A DNA stretch of 64,000 nucleotides from Erwinia endophytica (GCF_009295515.1 NZ_RQVV01000040.1:43867-107866); one strand, 5' to 3'; shown: positions 10,640 through 20,173, counted from the stretch's first letter. A program made the numbers and translations. The notes: generated by a model not told the origin, from the sequence alone.

Positions 10640-11245
10640 ATGCGCCAAGTTGTATCCTATGTGTTGATCGCCGTGGTGGCGGGATTTGTCGGAGCCAGTA
10701 TGTCTAAGGCTCCCGAAATAGTAGAGAAATTTGACCGACATTTCACATCCCAGCCCACTGACCCGGAAGGATTTTGGTCAACGCCGGCTATTGCGGGATA
10801 TGGCAAGATTCATTACGAATCTGATGTAGCCTATAAACCCTCCATCCGCGACAGTAATAAAATAATTTTCCAAATAACTAAAGCGGAAAATGGCCCGAAC
10901 GATCCTAACCTGGGTCTGGAGCGTGTTGCTCGTGTCGTGAACTTATATGTGGCATCAGGCGTTCCCGTCGGGCAGCTTAAATTTGTCGTTTCGGTGACCG
11001 GCGATGGTACTCCCGCAATGTTGAATAACGAGCAATATAAAAAGATGTTTGGTATGGATAATCCCAATCTCAAGCTGATCAGTGAACTACGCAGCAAAGG
11101 GGTGGATGTATCAGTTTGCGATCAGTCGGTGGCTTTTCATCACTTCCAGCGTGACTGGATAGATAAATCGGTCACCCATGCGTTATCCAGTCCGACGACG
11201 GTTTCTACGCTGGAAAACCAGGGCTATGCTTTCCTCGCGATGTGA
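10640..11245 (+). CDS. Exported DsrE/DsrF-like protein
   Basis: A 201-residue protein with an N-terminal hydrophobic segment (residues 4-20) that looks like a signal peptide or anchor, followed by a DsrE/F-like alpha/beta fold. Family features are VARVVNLYVASGVPVGQLKFVVSV at 96-119, which I read as the first strand-helix unit, and VDVSVCDQS with the single conserved Cys160. Cytoplasmic members shuttle sulfur as persulfides; exported ones have no well-defined role. A GGAG site precedes the ATG. It stands alone, 280 bp before an ABC importer operon, and its AT-rich upstream region suggests acquisition. The family call is moderately firm; the function is unknown. Confidence 0.65.
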   Translation: MRQVVSYVLIAVVAGFVGASMSKAPEIVEKFDRHFTSQPTDPEGFWSTPAIAGYGKIHYESDVAYKPSIRDSNKIIFQITKAENGPNDPNLGLERVARVVNLYVASGVPVGQLKFVVSVTGDGTPAMLNNEQYKKMFGMDNPNLKLISELRSKGVDVSVCDQSVAFHHFQRDWIDKSVTHALSSPTTVSTLENQGYAFLAM

Positions 11246-11268
11246 ACTGTATGGCGTCTTTACTGTCA

Positions 11269-11287
11269 GGCGGGTCAGCGACCCGCC
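11269..11287. terminator. GC-rich inverted repeat after the DsrE-like gene
   Basis: Perfect 8-bp stem GGCGGGTC/GACCCGCC with a 3-nt loop, 23 bp after the stop codon. No T run follows, so it is a weak terminator candidate or a 3'-end stabilising hairpin. Confidence 0.45.
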
Positions 11288-11527
11288 GAACAGGACGTCG
11301 TCTCTCATGTGTCTGACGTTCAAGAGTTTTGAACACTAAGACCCTGGTTGTTGCTGCCGATGTTGTTCTCTGGACGTATCCCCGCCGCTGTTCGTCATTC
11401 ATTTTTCTGTCATAAAGCGCTGATAATTTCCCATACCGGAAGCATGCACTGAGTAGTCAATATAAGCGCAAGACGGCTTCATCATATTTGGCCAACGCCT
11501 TTACGATATCAACAGCCAGGAAAATGT

Positions 11528-12544
11528 ATGTTACAGCGTAAACCTTTCAGCAAAATAGCCGCCGCACTACTGGCTGGCGCGATTCTGGTCAGCCAACAGG
11601 TGATGGCCGCTGATGCTATCTGTTATAACTGCCCACCGGAATGGGCGGACTGGGGCACTCAGTTACACGCTATTGCTAAAGACACAGGCATTAACGTCCC
11701 GCAGGACAACAAAAACTCGGGCCAGGCGCTGGCGCAACTGGTCGCGGAAAAGGCTAACCCGGTGGCGGATGTCGTGTATCTCGGCGTGACATTTGGTATT
11801 CAGGCGGCGAAATCCGGTGTGGTGGCGGATTATAAACCTGCTGAATGGGATGATATTCCGGCGGGCATGAAAGATCCGCAGGGTAAATGGGTCGCGCTGC
11901 ACTCCGGCACCCTGGGCTTTATGGTTAACGTTGATGCGTTGGGCGGCCTGCCGGTTCCGCAGTCCTGGGCTGACTTGTTGAAGCCGGAATACAAAGGCAT
12001 GATCGGTTTTCTTGATCCTTCCAGCGCTTTTGTGGGGTATGTCGGTGCTGTGGCGGCAAATCTGGCGCTGGGCGGCACGTTGCAGAATTTTGCGCCTGGC
12101 CTGGCGTACTTTAAAAAGCTTTCGGCCAACCAGCCAATCGTTCCCAAACAGACCGCCTATGCACGCGTGCTTTCCGGCGAGATCCCGATCATGCTGGATT
12201 ATGACTTCAACGCCTATCGGGCGAAATATACCGACCATGCTAATGTTGCTTTCGTTATTCCTAAAGAGGGCACCATCACCGTTCCGTATGTCATCAGCTT
12301 AGTGAAAAATGCGCCTCACGCTGATAACGGCAAGAAAGTTATCGATTATGTCTTATCCGATAAGGGACAGGCGATTTGGGCTAATGCCTATTTGCGACCA
12401 GTACGCCTCAGCGCCATGTCGGCAGAGGCGAAGCAGGGCTTTCTGCCGGACAGCGACTATGCGCGGGCGAAAACGGTGGATTATCAGCAGATGGCTGATG
12501 CACAGAAAGCGTTTTCTGCCCGTTATCTGAGTGAGATGCAGTAA
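11528..12544 (+). CDS. ABC importer periplasmic binding protein
   Basis: Extracellular solute-binding protein of the iron/polyamine/phosphonate-type (SBP family 1 or 6) fold, 338 residues. A signal peptide is cleaved near residue 27 (QVMA). The mature N-terminus has an unusual Cys32-x2-Cys35 pair (ICYNCPPEW). Conserved fold elements include ADVVYLGVTFG, PQSWADLLKPEYKGMIG and IPIMLDYDFNAYRAKY, the last being a likely ligand-contact strand. It is the first gene of a five-gene run with overlapping stops and starts. The substrate is not evident: the permeases and ATPase are of the Pot/Afu type, and the last gene encodes a phosphodiesterase. Confidence 0.85.
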   Translation: MLQRKPFSKIAAALLAGAILVSQQVMAADAICYNCPPEWADWGTQLHAIAKDTGINVPQDNKNSGQALAQLVAEKANPVADVVYLGVTFGIQAAKSGVVADYKPAEWDDIPAGMKDPQGKWVALHSGTLGFMVNVDALGGLPVPQSWADLLKPEYKGMIGFLDPSSAFVGYVGAVAANLALGGTLQNFAPGLAYFKKLSANQPIVPKQTAYARVLSGEIPIMLDYDFNAYRAKYTDHANVAFVIPKEGTITVPYVISLVKNAPHADNGKKVIDYVLSDKGQAIWANAYLRPVRLSAMSAEAKQGFLPDSDYARAKTVDYQQMADAQKAFSARYLSEMQ

Positions 12545-13422
12545 TGTCCGTACCGTCAGTCCACCGCGATGTATACCCGGTGACCGGGGCACGTTTCACT
12601 CGCCGGCCTCGCCGTAGAATGGTGCCATGGATGCTGGTTCCGGCGTTGGTATTTTTTGCCGCTTTCTGGCTGCTGCCATTTGCCGCATTGGTCATGATGG
12701 GCACGCAGCCGGATAACAACACCCGGATGACGGCCTACTGGACGATATTGGTCCATGTGCAGTATCTGCGCAGTCTCGGCATTACCGTGCTGCTTTCTCT
12801 GTTGGTTTCCCTGTCGGCGGTAGCGATTTGCGCCATCGTCGGCTGTTTTCTGGCCCGCCATCACTTTGTCGGTCGTTCACTGTTGTTGGCTGTGCTGACG
12901 TTTCCGCTGGCCTTTCCCGGTGTGGTGGTGGGGTTTCTGGTGGTGATGCTGGCCGGGCGGCAAGGCTTGCTGGCGCAAGTCGGCCTGGCGCTGGTGGGTG
13001 AGCGCTGGATGTTTGCTTATTCGCTGAGCGGTCTGTTTATCGGTTATCTCTATTTCTCCATTCCCCGGGTGGTGATGACACTGGTTGCCGCATGCGAAAA
13101 ATTGGATACCTCACTGGAAGAAGCCGCCCGTTCACTTGGTGCTAACCCGTGGCGGGTCATTTGGGATGTGATTGTTCCGGGGATGTCTCCGGCGCTGTTT
13201 TCCAGCGGCGCTCTCTGTTTCGCCACCAGTATGGGCGCGTTTGGTACCGCTTTTACCCTCGGTACCGACCTGAATGTATTGCCCCTGACGATTTACGGTG
13301 AATTTACCAATTACGCTAATTTTGCCACGGCCGCCGCGCTGTCGGTGGTGATGGGCGGCGTCGCCTGGTTGGCGCTGGTGCTGGCGCGCAGGCTGGCCGG
13401 TGAACATCGGGGAGGGGGGTGA
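12544..13422 (+). CDS. ABC importer permease 1
   Basis: Inner-membrane permease with about six transmembrane segments, 292 residues. The EAA loop that contacts the ATPase is visible as LEEAARSLGANPWRVIWDVIVP near residues 192-213. The arginine-rich N-terminus (FTRRPRRRM) before the first membrane span fits the positive-inside rule. Its ATG overlaps the stop of the binding-protein gene by one base, so the two are translationally coupled. It pairs with the next gene as a heterodimeric channel, like PotB/PotC. No substrate can be named. Confidence 0.88.
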   Translation: MSVPSVHRDVYPVTGARFTRRPRRRMVPWMLVPALVFFAAFWLLPFAALVMMGTQPDNNTRMTAYWTILVHVQYLRSLGITVLLSLLVSLSAVAICAIVGCFLARHHFVGRSLLLAVLTFPLAFPGVVVGFLVVMLAGRQGLLAQVGLALVGERWMFAYSLSGLFIGYLYFSIPRVVMTLVAACEKLDTSLEEAARSLGANPWRVIWDVIVPGMSPALFSSGALCFATSMGAFGTAFTLGTDLNVLPLTIYGEFTNYANFATAAALSVVMGGVAWLALVLARRLAGEHRGGG

Positions 13423-14243
13423 TGAAACGTTCCGCTCTGTTTTGGCTACAGTTGATTTTCACGCTCAGCCTGTGCCTGTTCATGCTGGTGCCTATCGTAT
13501 TGTCACTGCTGGCGGGAGTCACCGGGAACTATTTTATCGGCCTGAAAAGCGGCCTGACCCTGCGCTGGGTGATCGAAGTCTGGCAGATGTATGCCGATAC
13601 CTTCTGGTTGTCGCTGCTGATTGCGATCAGTTGTCTGGCCTCGGTGTTGGTGCTGGGGGTGCCAGCCGCCTGGGGATTATTGAAGACGCCGTCCCGCTGG
13701 GCCAGCCGTATTGAAGAATTCCTGCTGTTACCGGTAGCGCTGCCAGGGTTGGCGACGGCGCTGGGACTGATCTTGATTTATGGCGGTTTCCACCGTCTGC
13801 GTGACAGCTGGCTGTTTATTCTGATTGGCCATGTGCTGTTTACACTGCCATTTATGGTGCGTCCCGTATTGGCGGTAATGCGTGCCAGTCAATTGCGACA
13901 GTTAGAAGAGGCCGCGGCAAGCCTGGGGGCGAGTTTCTGGCGACGTTTTTTCAGCGTGATTGTGCCTAATTGCCGCAACGGCATCCTGGCGGGGGCATTT
14001 ATGGTGCTGACGTTGTCAGTCGGCGAGTTCAACATTACCTGGATGCTGCACACGCCGCTGACTAAAACCCTGCCGGTAGGGCTGGCGGACAGCTATGCCT
14101 CAATGCGGCTGGAAGTGGGATCCGCTTATACCCTGATTTTCCTGATGATGATTCTGCCATTGCTGTTGGCGCTGAGCGGGCTGAACCAATTGACTCAGCG
14201 CCAGGCCGCTATGCGTGCGCGACAGGTTAAGGAGACGGTTTGA
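13422..14243 (+). CDS. ABC importer permease 2
   Basis: Second membrane subunit of the same importer, 273 residues from the ATG at 13422, which overlaps the upstream stop (ATGA) and is preceded by a very strong GGAGGGGGG site. It is hydrophobic with about six membrane spans. The EAA loop is LEEAAASLGASFWRRFFSVIVP. The C-terminus ends in the basic tail MRARQVKETV. A GTG three bases earlier is possible as a start but less likely. Confidence 0.88.
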   Translation: MKRSALFWLQLIFTLSLCLFMLVPIVLSLLAGVTGNYFIGLKSGLTLRWVIEVWQMYADTFWLSLLIAISCLASVLVLGVPAAWGLLKTPSRWASRIEEFLLLPVALPGLATALGLILIYGGFHRLRDSWLFILIGHVLFTLPFMVRPVLAVMRASQLRQLEEAAASLGASFWRRFFSVIVPNCRNGILAGAFMVLTLSVGEFNITWMLHTPLTKTLPVGLADSYASMRLEVGSAYTLIFLMMILPLLLALSGLNQLTQRQAAMRARQVKETV

Positions 14244-15223
14244 TGACACATTCGCTGAGTATTCATTTACGTCAATGCTCTCGCACTTTTGCTGGTGGCG
14301 TTGTCGCTTTGTACCCACTGGACCTGGATATTGTGGCTGGGGAAACCCTGGTGCTGCTGGGGCCGTCAGGCTGCGGTAAAACCACCACCCTGCGTATTAT
14401 CAGTGGTCTGGAATCACCGGATGCGGGTGGCGAAGTATGGTTTGGCGATCGGGATGTCACCGCGCTGCCGATTGAGCAACGCAATGTCGGCATGGTATTC
14501 CAGAACTACGCATTGTTTCCGAATATGAACGTGGCTGAAAACGTCGCTTATGGTTTGCGTGTTCAGGGCATACCGAAGTCTGATATCCGCGCAAGAGTCG
14601 ATGAGATGCTGACGATGGTCGATCTGCTGCCGTTGGCCACGCGACCTGTTCAGGCGTTATCTGGCGGCCAGAAACAGCGTGTCTCTTTGGCCCGCGCACT
14701 GGCTGCCCGGCCTAAGGTCTTGCTGTTTGATGAGCCGCTGGCGGCGCTGGATGTCAAGTTACGGGATCGGTTACGGGAAGATATCGGCCATCTGCTGCGC
14801 AAGCTGGGCATGACCGCGGTCTATGTGACGCATGATCAGCAAGAAGCGATGGCGCTGGGTGACCGTATCGCGGTGCTGGAACGCGGGCGAATTGCGCAGA
14901 TAGCGACTCCGCAGGCGATTTATCAGCATCCTGCCACACGCTTTGTGGCTGATTTTGTCGGCGCCATTAACTGTATCAGCGCGGCACAGCCAGGTTCTCC
15001 AGCGCGTTATTGCCGTCCGGAAGATATCCGGTTGAGCGAGGTGACCACGGGTCAGCGTAGCGGACGTATTGTCGGAATGCAGTTTCTTGGCGCCAGTCAG
15101 CGACTGTTGATTGATATTGGCATGGATAAACCGGTCCAGGTTGAGTGTTCGGCCCGGGAACGCTGGCAGCCCGGTCAGCAGGTGGGCATGTTGATCAATG
15201 ATGATGTGCTGATGAATTTCTGA
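14243..15223 (+). CDS. ABC importer ATPase (PotA/AfuC-like)
   Basis: Cytoplasmic ATPase that powers the importer, 326 residues. Walker A is GPSGCGKTTT near residue 40. The signature is [15 protein letters not shown], Walker B LLFDEPLAALD, and the switch histidine is in YVTHDQQEAMALGD. A C-terminal TOBE-type domain of about 85 residues follows, as in PotA and MalK. The ATG at 14243 overlaps the preceding stop; GGAG lies 8 bp before it. Between a permease and a phosphodiesterase gene, it is clearly part of the same transcription unit. Confidence 0.92.
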   Translation: MTHSLSIHLRQCSRTFAGGVVALYPLDLDIVAGETLVLLGPSGCGKTTTLRIISGLESPDAGGEVWFGDRDVTALPIEQRNVGMVFQNYALFPNMNVAENVAYGLRVQGIPKSDIRARVDEMLTMVDLLPLATRPVQALSGGQKQRVSLARALAARPKVLLFDEPLAALDVKLRDRLREDIGHLLRKLGMTAVYVTHDQQEAMALGDRIAVLERGRIAQIATPQAIYQHPATRFVADFVGAINCISAAQPGSPARYCRPEDIRLSEVTTGQRSGRIVGMQFLGASQRLLIDIGMDKPVQVECSARERWQPGQQVGMLINDDVLMNF

Positions 15224-15243
15224 GATCGGGAAGGGGAGAAAAA

Positions 15244-16080
15244 ATGTCCAATCAGCAAGCTGTTCTGGTCGCGCAAATTAGTGACCTGCATATTAAAGCT
15301 CACGGAAAATTGTCGTACCGTAAAGTGGATACCCTCGGGGCGCTGCGCAAGGTGATTGCCCGTTTAAATGCGCTACAACCGCGTCCTGACACCGTGGTTA
15401 TCACCGGTGATCTGGTGGATTTCGGTCATGAGTCTGAATATCAGACCCTGAAAGAGGCGTTGCAGTCACTGGATATTCCGTTCTGGTTGCTGGCGGGTAA
15501 CCATGATGACCGGCAGATGATGCGACGGGTTTTCGCCGATCAACCCTATCTGTTCCAGCAGCAGGAATTTATCCAGTGGGAGGGCGAGTGCGGGCCACTG
15601 CGTTTGCTGGCGCTGGACTCCACTGTGCCACAACAGCCGCAGGGGGCGTTGTGCGCAGAACGTTTGGGTTGGTTGGCTGAACGGCTGAGCGCGGAGCCGA
15701 CGCGCCCCACGTTGGTGATGTTGCATCATCCTCCGTTCATCAGCGGCATTGGGCATATGGACCGTCAGCGGCTGGTCAATCCTCAGGCGCTGGCCGAAGT
15801 AATTGCGCGCCATCCACAGGTCGAACGTGTGTTGTGCGGCCATCTGCACCGCAGTATGCACATTAACTTTGCCGGCACGCTGGCGTGCAGTGCGCCAGGG
15901 GTTTCCCATCAGGTGGTGTTTGATCTGCGGGAAGAGGGCATCGCTAATTTCTGTCTGGAACCCGCGGGTTTTCTGCTGCATCGCTGGACGGCGGATCAGG
16001 GAGTCATTACACATCAATGCGTGATTGACGCCTTCGACGGACCTTACCCTTTCTATGATGAGAACGGTCTCATCGATTAA
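15244..16080 (+). CDS. GpdQ/CpdA-like binuclear metallophosphodiesterase
   Basis: A cytoplasmic calcineurin-like phosphoesterase of 278 residues. All metal ligands of the class III phosphodiesterase family are present: Asp14 and His16 (ISDLH), Asp56 (TGDLVDFG), Asn86-His87 (GNHDD), His161 (LHHPP), and His200 and His202 (GHLH). The C-terminal GPYPFYDENG resembles the end of the Enterobacter glycerophosphodiesterase GpdQ more than CpdA. The gene follows the ATPase gene by 20 bp with a GGGGAG site. The likely job is cleavage of a phosphodiester brought in by the importer; cAMP hydrolysis is the alternative. Confidence 0.82.
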   Translation: MSNQQAVLVAQISDLHIKAHGKLSYRKVDTLGALRKVIARLNALQPRPDTVVITGDLVDFGHESEYQTLKEALQSLDIPFWLLAGNHDDRQMMRRVFADQPYLFQQQEFIQWEGECGPLRLLALDSTVPQQPQGALCAERLGWLAERLSAEPTRPTLVMLHHPPFISGIGHMDRQRLVNPQALAEVIARHPQVERVLCGHLHRSMHINFAGTLACSAPGVSHQVVFDLREEGIANFCLEPAGFLLHRWTADQGVITHQCVIDAFDGPYPFYDENGLID

Positions 16081-16192
16081 TGCTGATTATCAGGGATGAA
16101 CGTTATCACCACGCGGCAGGGGGATGTGGGTAACAGAACCGACGCCGGGGAGATATTGCTAATGGGCGGAGTGATATCCGCCCGTTTTAATC

Positions 16193-16660
16193 TCAGGCTG
16201 ATTTTAGATAATCCAGCACAATATCGTGGTGGTTACTGGTTTTGAAATCATCAAACACTTTTTCAACTTTACCGTCAGTGCCAATCAGGAAACTGATGCG
16301 ATGAATACCGTCATAGGTTTTGCCCATAAACGTTTTTTCGCCCCAGACACCAAACTGTTCGGAAACCTGATGATCTTCATCTGAAAGCAGGGTGAAGTTC
16401 AGGAGTTCTTTTTCAACAAACCGTGACAATTTTTCTGGCTTATCGGTGCTGATACCGAGAACTTCAACACCCGCCTTTTTCAGCTCATCCATGCTGTCAC
16501 GCAAGCCACACGCCTGTACGGTGCAACCTGGCGTCATCGCTTTCGGGTAGAAATACACCAGAACGCGTTGTCCCTGGAAGTCGGTTAAATTTACTTGTTC
16601 GCCATCCTGATCGGGCAAGCTAAATTTCGGTGCTAAATCACCGGCTTTCAGTGGATTCAT
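16193..16660 (-). CDS. bcp: Thioredoxin-dependent thiol peroxidase Bcp
   Basis: Cytoplasmic peroxiredoxin (PrxQ type) that reduces hydrogen peroxide and organic hydroperoxides using thioredoxin. Length is 155 residues. The peroxidatic cysteine is Cys46 in TPGCTVQAC, and Cys51 in the same motif is the resolving residue. I chose the ATG at 16660 because GGAG lies 8 nt upstream; a GTG at 16663 is directly adjacent. It follows gcvR with only 2 bp between stop and start, as in E. coli. Confidence 0.96.
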   Translation of the reverse strand: MNPLKAGDLAPKFSLPDQDGEQVNLTDFQGQRVLVYFYPKAMTPGCTVQACGLRDSMDELKKAGVEVLGISTDKPEKLSRFVEKELLNFTLLSDEDHQVSEQFGVWGEKTFMGKTYDGIHRISFLIGTDGKVEKVFDDFKTSNHHDIVLDYLKSA

Positions 16661-16662
16661 CA

Positions 16663-17232
16663 CTACATCTCCATTTTTTCATCATGCTGTGGATACTGGA
16701 CCACGCTAATAGTGCCTTGCGCGTACAACTCTGTACAGAGGCGGTTAAATGCCTGCTCAATAAATGAGGCATCCTGGCTGGCAGGACTGTGGGCCGTTAT
16801 TTGAATATAGAGCAACGGCGGTTGATTTTCTTGCGCGGGTTGAGTGCGTGACACTAATTCGGCGATATGCATCTGATGCGAATCAAAGAGATCGGTAAAA
16901 CGCTCGATAATATGCGCAGAATCGGCGACTTCCACCTGCACCCAGACCGTCGCAGGCATTGGTGGCCGCTCGCGGAAAGTGGTGCGCTTCATCACTATCA
17001 GCAGTTCCAGCTCGGCGCCCTTGAGCGGCAAGGTGGATTCAATCAACGTAATGGCATTCCAACTGCCGGAAAGCAGCATGATGAAGGTGAATTCATCCCC
17101 CAGCATGGCAAGACGGCTATCTTCAATGTTGCAACCGCAACTGCTGACGTGACGGGTGATGGTGTTGACAATTCCCGGGCGGTCGACTCCCAGTGCGGTG
17201 ATAACCAGATGATGTTGCTCTGACAGCGGCAA
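16663..17232 (-). CDS. gcvR: Glycine cleavage system repressor GcvR
   Basis: Two-ACT-domain protein (189 residues, 190 in E. coli) that binds GcvA to repress the gcvTHP operon when glycine is low. The first ACT domain begins HHLVITALGVDRPGIVNTIT and the second lies around VQVEVADSAHIIERFTDLF. It is divergent from dapA and co-directional with bcp downstream, the same arrangement as in E. coli. No DNA-binding domain is present, in agreement with its action through GcvA. Confidence 0.95.
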   Translation of the reverse strand: MPLSEQHHLVITALGVDRPGIVNTITRHVSSCGCNIEDSRLAMLGDEFTFIMLLSGSWNAITLIESTLPLKGAELELLIVMKRTTFRERPPMPATVWVQVEVADSAHIIERFTDLFDSHQMHIAELVSRTQPAQENQPPLLYIQITAHSPASQDASFIEQAFNRLCTELYAQGTISVVQYPQHDEKMEM

Positions 17233-17389
17233 AATGATGTTTCCTGTCCGTCAAGATGATTAGCCATTGTGATAACGCTAAGGTAAACATAAAAAATACC
17301 CTCTGCCAAGAGGCCAGACGGCATGTACGCTTGCTTTTCAATAGCGGTAAACCGTACCATGCAGTACTTGTTTGTGGAGGGGATGGCTA

Positions 17390-18268
17390 ATGTTCACGGG
17401 AAGTATTGTTGCGCTCGTTACGCCGATGGATGACAGAGGGTATGTCTGCCGTGCGAGTTTGAAAAAACTGATTGATTATCATGTTGCCAGCGGAACCTCG
17501 GCAATCGTCTCGGTAGGAACCACTGGTGAATCTGCCACGCTGAGCCATGAAGAACACGCTGATGTGGTGCTGCTGACCCTGGAACTGGCCGATGGTCGCA
17601 TCCCGGTTATCGCAGGAACCGGTGCTAATGCTACGGCGGAAGGCATAGCGCTGACCAAACGCTTCGAAAAAAGCGGCGTAGTGGGTTGTCTGACCGTCAC
17701 TCCTTACTATAACCGTCCTACTCAGGAGGGGTTGTACCAACATTTTAAAGCGATTGCCGAGAGCACCGACCTGCCGCAGATACTGTATAATGTTCCGTCG
17801 CGTACCGGTTGTGACATGCTGCCGGAAACCGTTGGTCGTCTGGCGAAGATCAAAAATATTATCGGAATTAAAGAAGCCACCGGGAACTTATCGCGGGTTA
17901 GCCAGATCCAAGAGCTGGTTGATGAAGACTTTATCCTGATCAGCGGCGATGATGCCTCTGCTCTGGACTTCATGCAGTTGGGGGGACGGGGGGTCATCTC
18001 GGTGACGGCAAATGTCGCCGCGCGCGAAATGGCAGAGCTTTGCTCGCTTGCACAACAGGGTAACTTTGTGGAAGCTCGCCGCCTTAATCAGCGCCTGATG
18101 CATCTGCATCAGAAGCTATTCATTGAGCCTAATCCTATCCCGGTAAAATGGGCTGCTAAGAAATTAGGATTAATTGCAACCGACACGTTGCGTCTGCCCA
18201 TGACGCCGATGACTGATGCTGGTCGTCCGGTTGTTGAGCAGGCATTGAAAAACGCAGGCCTGCTGTAA
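17390..18268 (+). CDS. dapA: 4-Hydroxy-tetrahydrodipicolinate synthase
   Basis: First committed enzyme of lysine and meso-diaminopimelate synthesis: it condenses pyruvate with aspartate semialdehyde. It has 292 residues, equal to E. coli DapA, from the ATG at 17390 behind a GGAGGGG site. The frame can be extended to 17372 but the extra six residues are not in the family. Active-site residues are Thr44-Thr45, Tyr133, Arg138 and the Schiff-base Lys161 ([10 protein letters not shown]). bamC follows after 15 bp in the same operon. Confidence 0.97.
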   Translation: MFTGSIVALVTPMDDRGYVCRASLKKLIDYHVASGTSAIVSVGTTGESATLSHEEHADVVLLTLELADGRIPVIAGTGANATAEGIALTKRFEKSGVVGCLTVTPYYNRPTQEGLYQHFKAIAESTDLPQILYNVPSRTGCDMLPETVGRLAKIKNIIGIKEATGNLSRVSQIQELVDEDFILISGDDASALDFMQLGGRGVISVTANVAAREMAELCSLAQQGNFVEARRLNQRLMHLHQKLFIEPNPIPVKWAAKKLGLIATDTLRLPMTPMTDAGRPVVEQALKNAGLL

Positions 18269-18283
18269 ATTTAGGGAGAATTA

Positions 18284-19318
18284 ATGGCTTACTCAGTACA
18301 AAAATCCACGGTCGCGAAAGTCGTTGGATTATCGCTGGTGATGATGTTGGCTGGTTGTTCCAGCGATCAACGTTACAAGCGTCAGGTTAGTGGCGACGAA
18401 TCCTATTTGCAGGCCGCTGACGTCAAAGATTTGCAAGCGCCTGCAGGGATGATCCTGCCGCTGCAAAACGGGGATTATGATATTCCACCCGCCAGTACTA
18501 GCGGGGCGGTAGGCAAACAGTTGGATATTCGTCCGCCCGCTCAGCCGCTGGCGCTGCTCAATGGCGCCCGTACCCAGTTTACGGGCAATTCAGGCGTGCT
18601 GATGTTGGATAACAATCGCAGCGGCGCGTTGTGGCCGCAGGTGGTGGATGTGGTGCAGGCGCGTCATTACCCTATCGCCAGCCGTGATGACGCCAGCCAG
18701 ACGTTGTCGACTGACTGGGTGCAATGGAACCGCGCGGATGAAGACCATCAGTATCGGGGGCGCTACCAGATAAATGTTCAGCAGCAGGGTTACCAGCAGG
18801 CATTGACCGTTAAGTTGCTGGAACTGCAACAGGAAGGCAAAAGCGTCACTTCGCCAGTACAGATTCAGCGCTACACCGCGCAGATGATGAATGAGCTGAG
18901 CAGTGGTCTGGATAAGATCGAAAGTTCGCGTGAAGATGCCGCCGCTAAACGTAGCGCGACTCAGATTGATGTACAGAGCGGCGCTGATGATACCGGCCTG
19001 CCAAATCTGATCGTCCGTGCGCCATTTAACGTCGTCTGGGGACGTCTGCCTGCCGCGCTGGGCCGCGTTGGGATGAAAGTCACCGACAATAACCGTTCGC
19101 AAGGTAGCCTCAAAGTGACTTATAAGGCACCCGGCAGTGATGTTTGGGACCAGTTGGGTGCTAAAGATCCTAATCTTCCTGATGGAGATTATAAGCTGCA
19201 GGTCGGCGATTTGGATAACCGCAGTAGTTTGCAATTCCTCGATCCTAAAGGCCATCCGCTTACTCAGTCGCAAAATGATGCACTGGTGGCGGTATTCCAG
19301 GCTGCCTTCAGTAAATAA
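18284..19318 (+). CDS. bamC: Outer-membrane assembly lipoprotein BamC
   Basis: Lipoprotein subunit of the BAM complex that inserts beta-barrel proteins into the outer membrane. It is 344 residues, the same as E. coli. The lipobox is LAGC with the lipidated Cys25. An unstructured N-terminal segment follows, which in E. coli binds BamD, then two helix-grip domains (about residues 100-215 and 230-344). It is translated after dapA and ends in a strong terminator before purC. Confidence 0.96.
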   Translation: MAYSVQKSTVAKVVGLSLVMMLAGCSSDQRYKRQVSGDESYLQAADVKDLQAPAGMILPLQNGDYDIPPASTSGAVGKQLDIRPPAQPLALLNGARTQFTGNSGVLMLDNNRSGALWPQVVDVVQARHYPIASRDDASQTLSTDWVQWNRADEDHQYRGRYQINVQQQGYQQALTVKLLELQQEGKSVTSPVQIQRYTAQMMNELSSGLDKIESSREDAAAKRSATQIDVQSGADDTGLPNLIVRAPFNVVWGRLPAALGRVGMKVTDNNRSQGSLKVTYKAPGSDVWDQLGAKDPNLPDGDYKLQVGDLDNRSSLQFLDPKGHPLTQSQNDALVAVFQAAFSK

Positions 19319-19324
19319 CATAAC

Positions 19325-19349
19325 AGGCCGGACAGTTCCGGCCTTTTTT
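19325..19349 (+). terminator. Rho-independent terminator of dapA-bamC
   Basis: Stem AGGCCGGA/TCCGGCCT with loop CAGT and six T residues, 7 bp after the bamC stop. Confidence 0.92.
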
Positions 19350-19359
19350 CTTTGTTGCT

Positions 19360-19402
19360 GCGTAAACGATTGCTTCGGTTTTTTCGCCGCAGAACGTACA
19401 AT
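19360..19402 (+). promoter_or_regulatory. purC promoter with PurR-like operator
   Basis: GCGTAAACGATTGCTT at 19360-19375 fits the PurR consensus at most fixed positions, with two mismatches. It overlaps the -35 region of a promoter whose -10 TACAAT is at 19397-19402. purC of E. coli is repressed by PurR from a similarly placed site. The start codon is 46 bp downstream of the -10. Confidence 0.6.
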
Positions 19403-19447
19403 AGTTCCCGCCAATATTTTCAGTTCTATTATGTGGAGTTAAAGAAG

Positions 19448-20161
19448 ATGCAAAAGCAAGCTGAGTTGTATCGCGGCAAAGCGAAAACCGTATACAGCAC
19501 CGAAAATCCGGATCTGTTGGTACTCGAATTCCGCAACGATACATCAGCACTGGACGGTGAGCGCATCGAACAGTTTGATCGTAAGGGAATGATTAACAAC
19601 AAATTCAATTATTTCATTATGACTAAACTGCAGGAAGCCGGGATCCCGACCCAGATGGAAGCGTTGCTCTCTGACAATGAAGCGTTGGTGAAGAAACTGG
19701 ATATGGTGCCAGTGGAATGCGTGGTGCGTAATCGCGCGGCGGGTTCACTGGTGAAGCGTTTGGGCGTGGAAGAAGGGACTATCCTGAACCCGCCGCTGTT
19801 TGACCTGTTTCTGAAGAACGACGCCAAACACGACCCGATGATCAATGAGTCCTACTGTGAAACATTCGGCTGGGTGAGCAAAGAGAACCTGGCGCGCATG
19901 CGTGAGCTGACTTTGCAGGCTAATGAGGTGCTGAGCAAGCTGTTCCTTGATGCGGGTCTGATTCTGGTGGATTTCAAGCTGGAGTTTGGTCTGTTCAAAG
20001 GTGAAGTGGTGCTGGGCGACGAATTTTCCCCGGATGGCGCGCGCCTGTGGGACAAAGAAACCCTGAACAAAATGGATAAAGACCGTTACCGCCAGAGTCT
20101 CGGTGGTCTGATTGAAGCCTACGAAGAAGTCGCAAATCGTCTGGGCGTTAAGCTGGGCTGA
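19448..20161 (+). CDS. purC: SAICAR synthetase
   Basis: Joins CAIR and aspartate with ATP to form SAICAR in purine synthesis. It has 237 residues, as in E. coli, starting [19 protein letters not shown]. The frame is open upstream to 19352, but the extra 32 residues run through the promoter and are not coding. Family motifs include [25 protein letters not shown] and [15 protein letters not shown]. Unlike purMN it is monocistronic, between two hairpins. Confidence 0.97.
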   Translation: MQKQAELYRGKAKTVYSTENPDLLVLEFRNDTSALDGERIEQFDRKGMINNKFNYFIMTKLQEAGIPTQMEALLSDNEALVKKLDMVPVECVVRNRAAGSLVKRLGVEEGTILNPPLFDLFLKNDAKHDPMINESYCETFGWVSKENLARMRELTLQANEVLSKLFLDAGLILVDFKLEFGLFKGEVVLGDEFSPDGARLWDKETLNKMDKDRYRQSLGGLIEAYEEVANRLGVKLG

Positions 20162-20173
20162 TAACTACCGTAG

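Noticed and set aside
15466..16017. 183-codon minus-strand frame inside the phosphodiesterase gene
   Set aside because: Mirror of a high-GC coding region; no ribosome site.
18590..19414. 274-codon minus-strand frame across bamC
   Set aside because: It lies opposite bamC and its terminator and has no family resemblance.
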